Assembly (NCBI RefSeq): GCF_014898055.3
Contig: NW_023605083.1
Span: 68,007,715 to 68,071,714, forward strand
Direction of reading: 5' to 3'
Origin: Talpa occidentalis
Lineage: Eukaryota > Chordata > Mammalia > Eulipotyphla > Talpidae
Length of the DNA stretch: 64,000 bases
This document shows positions 57,590 to 64,000 of this stretch, one piece after another (position 1 is the first letter of the stretch; each line of letters opens with the position of its first letter). The notes under the pieces were generated by a model. The model searched no databases, was not told where the DNA came from, and worked only from the letters and a program-made list of their open reading frames with translations. Both the position numbers and the translations under genes were made by a program.

Positions 57590-57892
57590 TTTTTTTTATT
57601 TTTTTTATTATTTTTTTAAAGATTTATTTATTTATTTTATTTTATGCAAGCACTGGGTACAGTCAGAAGCGCGGGAGGGTGAGAGAATTCACCAGAGCCA
57701 GAGCGGGGAGCAGAGCAGGCAGAAGGACCAAAGTACACTGCTGAGGGGAGCAGCGGGTGGCAGGAGAGGTCTGTGCGCCATGCGGGACCCTCCTCAGGTG
57801 GCGGGGGAGCAGCCGGGGATCGAACCAGAGCTGCAGAGGCCGCGGGCAGCTTCGCAACCCAGTGCTCAACCGCTGCGCCACCGGGGAGGCCC
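57590..57892 (-). mobile_element. tRNA-derived SINE, reverse, youngest-looking copy
   Basis: Near-consensus: long T-rich tail, 'aaagatttatttatttattt', 'cagaagcgcgggagggtgag', 'gcgccatgcgggaccctcct', 'aaccgctgcgccaccgggga'. TSD ggaactgtgatttta (57575-57589) and gggactgtgatttta (57893-57907), one mismatch in 15. Confidence 0.96.
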
Positions 57893-57907
57893 GGGACTGT
57901 GATTTTA

Positions 57908-58600
57908 ATCAGTGTCTTATGTAACCTAAGGAATCCAATAATCCCTTACTAGGACAGCAGACAGTGTCATGTCTTGGGTATATATCATGGTGTACTTACA
58001 GTACCTGCAAGCAGCATATGAGGATAGGCTAGGTAATGCTATGTGAGCACCAACAGATACGAGAGTTTTTCACTCCTGCAGAGACCAGAGTGTGTCTAGA
58101 CAAACTCTTCAGGGGGACAGTTGATTATTTGATGATCCAGGGAACAACGAGAAGCTGGAGTTAATGAACATTACTAACATCTACCAGCCCCATGCTACTC
58201 AAGTGTTAAAGTAATAAACTAGATGGACATATCACCAAAAAAAGAAAAAAAAATTAAAGACTTAGTAATGCATGAAGAAACATCATGATATAAAATTTAA
58301 TTCCATTTAAAGTTAAAATATGTGCAACAAAATAATACACATTTGCAAGAACACACAAAAGACAATGACACTGTGTATATTAAAGTGGGTATGCATATAT
58401 TAGATATTTATATATCTATATTCATTTTATATCTATCTAGGTAGAGAAGGGATAGAAGAGGCATATAGATATATAGGGGCTACATACATTAAAGAGAAAT
58501 CAAGTGAAAGGCCTTACATGCATCAATGAAGAACAAAAGTTATGAACTGAGAAGTAAGGCTAGCTCAATCCTCAGTCCTCTAAAGCAGAACATGGCAAAC
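57908..58600. other. Unassigned AT-rich sequence
   Basis: No gene; imperfect ATATCTA runs at 58395-58480. Confidence 0.45.
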
Positions 58601-58602
58601 TA

Positions 58603-58785
58603 CATAACTGACAGACCAAATATCAACTGTTATTGTAAATGAAGTTTTATTGGAACATAATCACACTCATTTGTTTTCACATTTTTTATATCTGGTTTAC
58701 AATACAATGAAAGAGTTGAATGGTAGCAATAGGGACAGACTACCTGGAAATCAACCTCTTTACAGAAAAGGTTTACATCCTAGAG
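58603..58785 (+). mobile_element. hAT-Charlie-type (MER1-like) element
   Basis: 'catggcaaactacataactg', 'ttgtaaatgaagttttattg', 'gaacataatcacactcattt', 'gaatggtagcaatagggac', 'tttacagaaaaggttta' follow this common mammalian DNA-transposon fossil. Confidence 0.75.
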
Positions 58786-59510
58786 AACAGAGATACACAT
58801 CTTAGTTCTCATCTGCCATGGATCAGTCAAGAAAATAGAAGCTATTTTATGTAAGAATGACTGAATAAAGACAAGGTTGACACAACCACTAAAAGTTAAG
58901 GTGGCAAAGTTCAGGAAGTTGGCACAAACATACTCACCCTGAAACACAGAAGTGGGCAGTTTTCAGACAGCATCATGACACTACTGCAGTTCACCTCCAT
59001 CTGTCTCAGTTTGTGGTGTGAGAGTATATGGTTTCTAAGAACTTTCTGGCAAGCACTGTAAATCTTTTGGCTTTCCAACATATCTGGTTTCAATATTCTA
59101 GATGATGATGTTTTTCTTTCCCTTCTGCTTTCCAAATCTAGTGTCTCCCATTGCCAAATTTGAGGTAGAACCAAACTTGGCAAAGTGGGGGGAGGTTCTA
59201 CAAAATGCAATATGACTTCTCTACAATTCAGGAAGACTTGGAAGAAGGATGGTAATGATATGAATTGATGGCAATGAATGCAACACTACCCTTTTATTTC
59301 CATCGCCCTTAATATGATAAGACGGCAATAAATATCTATTCATTCTAATGATCCTCTGTTCCAGAATACTTCAACCAGATGTTTATGAACTTTTAGGAGG
59401 ACAATCCTTATGTTCTGAGGATCAAAATAAATTTGGATAGCCTGCTCCCATCAGTGGAAATGAGTGTGTGTGTTCCTAGAAAGACATAGTCATCACTTTT
59501 ATTATCTATT
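58786..59510. other. Unassigned non-coding sequence
   Basis: 99-codon minus frame 58911-59210 has no recognisable feature. No gene. Confidence 0.45.
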
Positions 59511-59520
59511 AAAGAGCCCT

Positions 59521-59770
59521 TATGCTGGGCTGCGAAGCTGCCCGCAGCCTCTGCAGTACTGGTTCGATCCCCGGCCGCTGGCAAGGGTCCGAGGGTCCCA
59601 TATGGTGTGCAGACCTCTCCTGCTGTACCCGCTGCTCCCCTCAGCAGTGTATTTTGGTCTGTCTGCCTGTTCTGTTCCCCGCTCTGGCTCTGGTGAATTC
59701 TCTCACCCTCCCACGCTTCTGACTGTACCCAGTGCTTGTATAAATAAATAAATAAATCTTAAAAATAAAT
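59521..59770 (+). mobile_element. tRNA-derived SINE, 5'-truncated
   Basis: Begins at 'tgggctgcgaagctgccc', lacking the GGCCTCC head and A box (about 35 bases). B-box 'tggttcgatccccggcc', body and (TAAA)n TCTTA tail are intact. TSD taaagagccct (59510-59520) against taaagaaccct (59770-59780) shows it was truncated on insertion. Confidence 0.92.
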
Positions 59771-59908
59771 AAAGAACCCTAAGATCCCTCTGAGAGTTAA
59801 AATCTACCTTACCACTAAGTCTGTTAGACTGTACTCCTTGAATGAAGAGAGATTTGTCTTTTTCATACACCTCAAGCTTTGCACAGTGTTGACACAGAGT
59901 GAGCTTTC

Positions 59909-60439
59909 ATGAGGAAAGGAAATATAAGAGTTATAGGAATCCCAGAAGGAGAGGAGAGAGATGTAGGAACAGAGAAAATATTCATGGATATAATTGAAGA
60001 GAACTTCCCAAACGCGAAGAAGGAGCTGAAAATTGATATACAAGAAGCAAGAAGAACACCAAACTTCCATGACGAAAGGAAAAATACAGCAAGACACATA
60101 ATAGTAAAGCTCCCAAGAATCCAAGACAAGGAAAAAATAATGAAACTAACAAGAGGGAAGAAATAGATAACATTCAAAGGGAAACCAATGAGACTGACAT
60201 CAGACTTCTCTGAAGAAACACTACGGGCAAGGAGAGAGTGGAGGGACATAGTCAACAGACTCCAAGAAAACAGATGCCAACCAAGAATACTCTATCCCGC
60301 AAAGCTCTCCTTCCTCTTTGAAGAAAGAATAAGGACCTTCACAGACAAACAGAAACTCTGGAATTTTATTACAACTAAACCCCCACTCCAAAAAATACTA
60401 CAAGGAGTCCTAAAGCCAGAACCTCAGAGGGACGAATAA
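59909..60439 (+). pseudogene. L1 ORF1 protein remnant (RRM and C-terminal domains)
   Basis: ORF1p is the L1 RNA-binding chaperone. The frame starts in the RRM (NIRVIGIPEGEE), runs through ARHIIVKLPRIQDKEKIM, meets a TAG at 60164-60166, then continues in the same frame through the C-terminal domain (MRLTSDFSEETLRARREW, CQPRILYPAKLSFLF, FITTKPPLQKILQGVL). The N-terminal coiled coil is missing through 5' truncation. The start ATG at 59909 is internal, not the true ORF1 start. Confidence 0.93.
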
Positions 60440-60511
60440 CAACGAAAGAAGACCAAAAAAAAAAAAAAAGTTATTAAAAGAATAAATAAAATCAAAGGAA
60501 AGACAAACATA

Positions 60512-63500
60512 ATGGCAAATACAGATGCTAACATATCAATATTAACTCTAAATGTAAATGGACTAAACTCTTCAATAAAAAGACACAGAGTTGCAGCCTG
60601 GATTAAGAAACAAAACCCAACCTTTTGCTGTCTCCAGGAAACACATTTAGCTACAAAAGATAAAAATAGGCTCAAAGTCAAAGGATGGAAAACAATCCTA
60701 CAAGCAAATGGGCCAAAAAAGAAAGCAGGAACAGCTATACTTATATCAGATAAAACAGACTTCAAACTCAAAAAAATAAAAAGAGACCCCAATGGTCACT
60801 ACATTATGATTAAGGGGACAATACTTCAAGAAGAAATAACACTCATTAACATATACTCACCAAACGAAAGAGCACCAAAATATATCAAACAACTGTTGTC
60901 CTCTCTGAAAACAGACATCAGAGAAACACATACGTAGTGGGAGACTTCAACACACCACTATCAACAATGGATAGATCAACAAGACAAAAAATAAGTAAAG
61001 AAACTAAAGCTCTAAATAAGGACCTAGAGCATTTGGGCTTAACAGACATCTATAGAACACTAAACCCAAAAAAAACGGAGTACACATTTTTCTCAAGCGC
61101 ACACGGATCATTCTCAGGATCGATCATATACTGGGGCACAAGACAAACATCAACAGATACACCAAGATTGAAATCATACCAACCATCTTTTCTGACCATG
61201 AAGGCATCAAACTAGAAATAAACCATAAAAAGAAAGCAAGGTACTCTCCTACCTCGTGGAGATTGAAACCCACACTACTGGAAGTCCACTGGACTAACGA
61301 GGAGATAAAAGAAGAAATTAAAAAATTCTTTGAATTGAATGACAAGGAGGACACCAATTTCCTAAATGTATGGGAATGCAGCAAAAGCAGTAATAGAGGA
61401 AAATATATAGCAATAGATGCTCACATCAAGAAACAAGAAATAACTCAAAGAAACAACCTAATCTCGAAGCTCAAAGATCTAGAAAAAGAACAACAAAAAA
61501 ACCCCCAAAACCAGTAGAAGAAAAGAAATAATAAAAACCAAAGCAGAAATAAATGAAATCAAAACTAAAAAAATCAATCCAAAAGATCAATGAAACCAAG
61601 AGCTGGTTCTTCGAAAAAAAATAAATAAAATAGATAAACCCCTAGCCAGGCTCACAAGGGCAAAAAGGGAGAAAGCACAAATAAATAGGATAATAAATGA
61701 AAGAGGAGAAATCACAACGGACACAGCAGAAATCAAAAGAATAATTAATAACTACTATGAACAGTTATATGGAAACAAGTTCAACAATCTAGAGGAGATG
61801 GACAAATTCCTACAACTCTACTATCACCCAAAGCTAGATAAAGAAGAAATAGAACACCTAAACAGACCATTACAATTAGCAAAATTGAAATGGTAATCAA
61901 AACCTCCCCAAAAACAAAAGCCCAGGACCTGATGGATTTACAAATGAATTCTTCCAAACATTCAGAGATGAATTGGTGCCTATCCTTCACAAAGTCTTCC
62001 AAAAAATTTAGAAGGAAGGTATAATACCTAACACGTTCTATGAAGCAAACATTACACTAATACCAAAACCGAACAAGGACAACACAAGAAAAGAAAACTA
62101 CAGGCCAATCTCCCTAATGAACACTGATGCAAAAATCCTCAATAAAATTTTAGCTATCAGAATCCAACAATGTATCCATAAGATAATTCACCACGACCAA
62201 GTAGGATTCATTCCAGGGACACAAGGATGGTTCAACATCCGAAAATCAATCAACGTTATCCAACACATCAACAAAAAGAAATATAAAAACCATATGATAA
62301 TATCAATAGATGCCGAGAAAGCTTTCGACAAAGTGCAACACCCATTCATGATAAAAAGCCCTTGAAATTCTTGGATACAAGGAACATACCTCAACATCAT
62401 AAAGGCCATATACGACAAGCCAACAGCCAGTATCATTCTCAATGGTGAAAAGCTGAAAGCATTTCCATTAAGATCTGGAACAAGACAAGGATGCCCACTC
62501 TCACCACTGCTTTTCAATATAATACTGGAAGTCCTAGCCAGAGCAATAAGAGAAGAGAAAGACATACAAGGAATCCAGATAGGAAAAGAAGAAGTCAAAC
62601 TATCACTATTTGCAGATGATATGATAATATACATAGAGAACCCCAAAAACTCCATAGAAAAACTAATTGTTTTAGTTTTCTATCCAGCAAAGTGGCAGGA
62701 TAGAAAATCAACATGCAAAAGTCAGAAGCCTTCCTATACACTAACAATAAATCTGAAAAGAGAAGAATGAAAAAAAAAATCCCCTTTATATCGAAAACAA
62801 AAAAAAATCAAATACTTGGGAATAAATCTAACAAAAGAGGTAAAGGACCTATACAAAGAAAACTATAAAACACTGTTAAAAGAAATAGAAGAAGATACAA
62901 AGAAATGGAAAGACATCCCCTGCTCATGGATTGGAAGAATAAACATTATTAAAATGGCCATTCCTACCCAAAGCAATATACCGATTCAATGCTATTCCAA
63001 TAAAAATTTCAATGTTATTCTTCAAAGAAATAGAACAATTATTGATGAAATTCATATGGAATCACCAAAACCCCGAATAGCCAAAGCTCTCCTGAAAAAA
63101 ATAAGAAGGGAATGAAGGCATCACACTCCCAGATTTTAGGCTATACTACAAAGCACATATCATCAAAACTGCGTGGTATGGAACAAGAACAGACACACAG
63201 ACCAATGGAATCGAATAGAAAATCCAAAAATAAACCCACAGATTTATGGTCAACTAATATTTGACAAAGGAGCAAAGAATATGCATTGGGGCAAAGAAAG
63301 TTTGTTCAATAAATGGTGCTGGGAAAACTGGGCCGCTACATGCAAAAGAATGAAGCTTTACTACTACCTCACACCATACACAAAAACCAACTCAAAATGG
63401 ATTAAAGAACTAGACATAAAACCTGAAACCATAAAATACATAGAAGGAAATATAGGCAAAACACTACATGATTTGCACATCAAAGACATCTTTACAGACA

Positions 63501-63521
63501 CATCACCCAAAGCAGTGATAG
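60512..63521 (+). pseudogene. L1 ORF2 protein remnant (endonuclease and reverse transcriptase)
   Basis: ORF2p makes the target nick and copies L1 RNA. The ATG at 60512 opens an apurinic-type endonuclease domain: ILTLNVNGLNS (Asn), CCLQETHL (Glu). A frameshift near 60930 precedes GDFNTPLS (Asp, Asn). A later shift puts FSDHEG (61190-61205, Asp-His) in another frame. Reverse transcriptase: [25 protein letters not shown] (motif A, about 62300-62350), [19 protein letters not shown] (about 62473-62530), FADD (catalytic Asp pair, 62609-62620). The post-RT part, [19 protein letters not shown], begins near 62850. Key catalytic residues survive but the frames are broken in at least five places. Sequence after 63521 is missing in the gap. 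Confidence 0.94.
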
Positions 63522-63621
63522 NNNNNNNNNNNNNNNNNNNNNNNNNNNNNNNNNNNNNNNNNNNNNNNNNNNNNNNNNNNNNNNNNNNNNNNNNNNNNNN
63601 NNNNNNNNNNNNNNNNNNNNN
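63522..63621. other. Assembly gap, exactly 100 N
   Basis: A run of exactly 100 N, the usual placeholder for a gap of unknown length. It lies within L1 ORF2; sequence beyond it is not L1, so the L1 3' end (about 1 kb expected from the other copy) is missing. Confidence 0.99.
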
Positions 63622-63725
63622 CGCACAGAGAAAGAAAACATTTCCAAGAGCAAGGAATTTGCTCAAGATTTCAAAGATACACAGAATGGAAGAGATTTAA
63701 ACCAAGTTCATCTCAATTCCAAACC
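63622..63725 (-). mobile_element. MIR SINE fragment, inverted
   Basis: 'gcaaggaatttgctcaagat', 'gaatggaagagatttaaacc', 'caattccaaacccatgc' match the 5' half of a reverse MIR. Confidence 0.55.
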
Positions 63726-64000
63726 CATGCATCAATTAATTGTATCTCACAAAATTTGTATCTTCTCTGAATCAGGCCAAGTCCCTAGGTTCTATACAAA
63801 AAGGATATTGGGACCTTGGAACTAAACGCAGAAACTGAAAAAAGTAACTGAGGTTTCCTGACCAAGGTCCTTTTCAGGTATCTTAGCAGTGGAGCTCTTC
63901 TTACAACTTTTCCTTTCAGAGTCCTCTGGGATTTTCCATAATTAGGTCCTCCCTCCTTCTAGCTTGCTCCCTTCCATCCTTGCCCCTTTGGCCCCACTCA
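63726..64000. other. Unassigned non-coding sequence
   Basis: No gene or repeat recognised to the end of the window. Confidence 0.5.

Larger units (their letters stand above)
59905..63521 (+). mobile_element. L1 LINE, 5'-truncated, cut by assembly gap
   Basis: Starts inside ORF1, continues through the ORF1 C-terminus, a short A-rich inter-ORF spacer (60440-60511) and most of ORF2, and stops at the N gap. The nucleotide sequence is close to the 8.6-10.3 kb L1, so both belong to a recent family. Many single-base frameshifts and at least one in-frame stop mean it cannot encode working proteins as assembled. The 3' UTR and tail are not in the window. Confidence 0.95.

Overview
The window is vertebrate, almost certainly mammalian, nuclear DNA. 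It contains MIR, L2, MER5A-like and other hAT-Charlie-like fragments, MaLR LTR sequence, two L1 insertions and many copies of one tRNA-derived SINE. That SINE, with its GGCCTCC head, tRNA-like A and B boxes and AATAAATAAATCTTT-type tail, is not primate, rodent, ruminant, carnivore or horse in type. A laurasiatherian is likely. A rhinolophoid bat (Rhin-1-like SINE) is my best guess, from memory and unproven.

I find no convincing host protein-coding exon, no intact gene and no structural RNA gene. The long open frames are chance frames in low-complexity DNA, antisense frames of transposons, or L1 debris. The window is best read as intergenic or deep intronic sequence whose visible structure is retrotransposon history plus a few possible conserved non-coding elements.

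Layout: 1-6.4 kb, mostly unique with old L2/MIR and one possible regulatory block (5.05-5.23 kb). 6.44-6.75 kb, a polyadenylated retrocopy built of 70-bp units and flanked by a 17-bp target-site duplication (TSD). 8.65-10.36 kb, a 5'-inverted (twin-primed) L1 with a 15-bp TSD. 10.4-20.3 kb, unique DNA with old repeats, several possible conserved blocks and a pyrimidine-rich tract. 20.28-20.84 kb, a SINE nested inside a SINE. 21-35 kb, mostly unique, with a purine-rich tract near 27 kb. 35.3-37.1 kb, a TTTC microsatellite, a young SINE and an old L1 with a local duplication. 46-50 kb, two SINEs, then a complete and very young LTR element on the minus strand (46946-49029) and a MaLR LTR. 51.9-59.8 kb, six more SINEs. 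59.9-63.5 kb, a 5'-truncated, frameshifted L1 carrying ORF1 and ORF2 remnants, cut off by a 100-N assembly gap.

The parts do not form a pathway. The link between them is mobilisation: the SINEs, the 70-bp retrocopy and both L1s carry signs of L1-machinery insertion (A-rich tails, and TSDs where both ends are visible), while the LTR element used retroviral-type integration (5-bp TSD).
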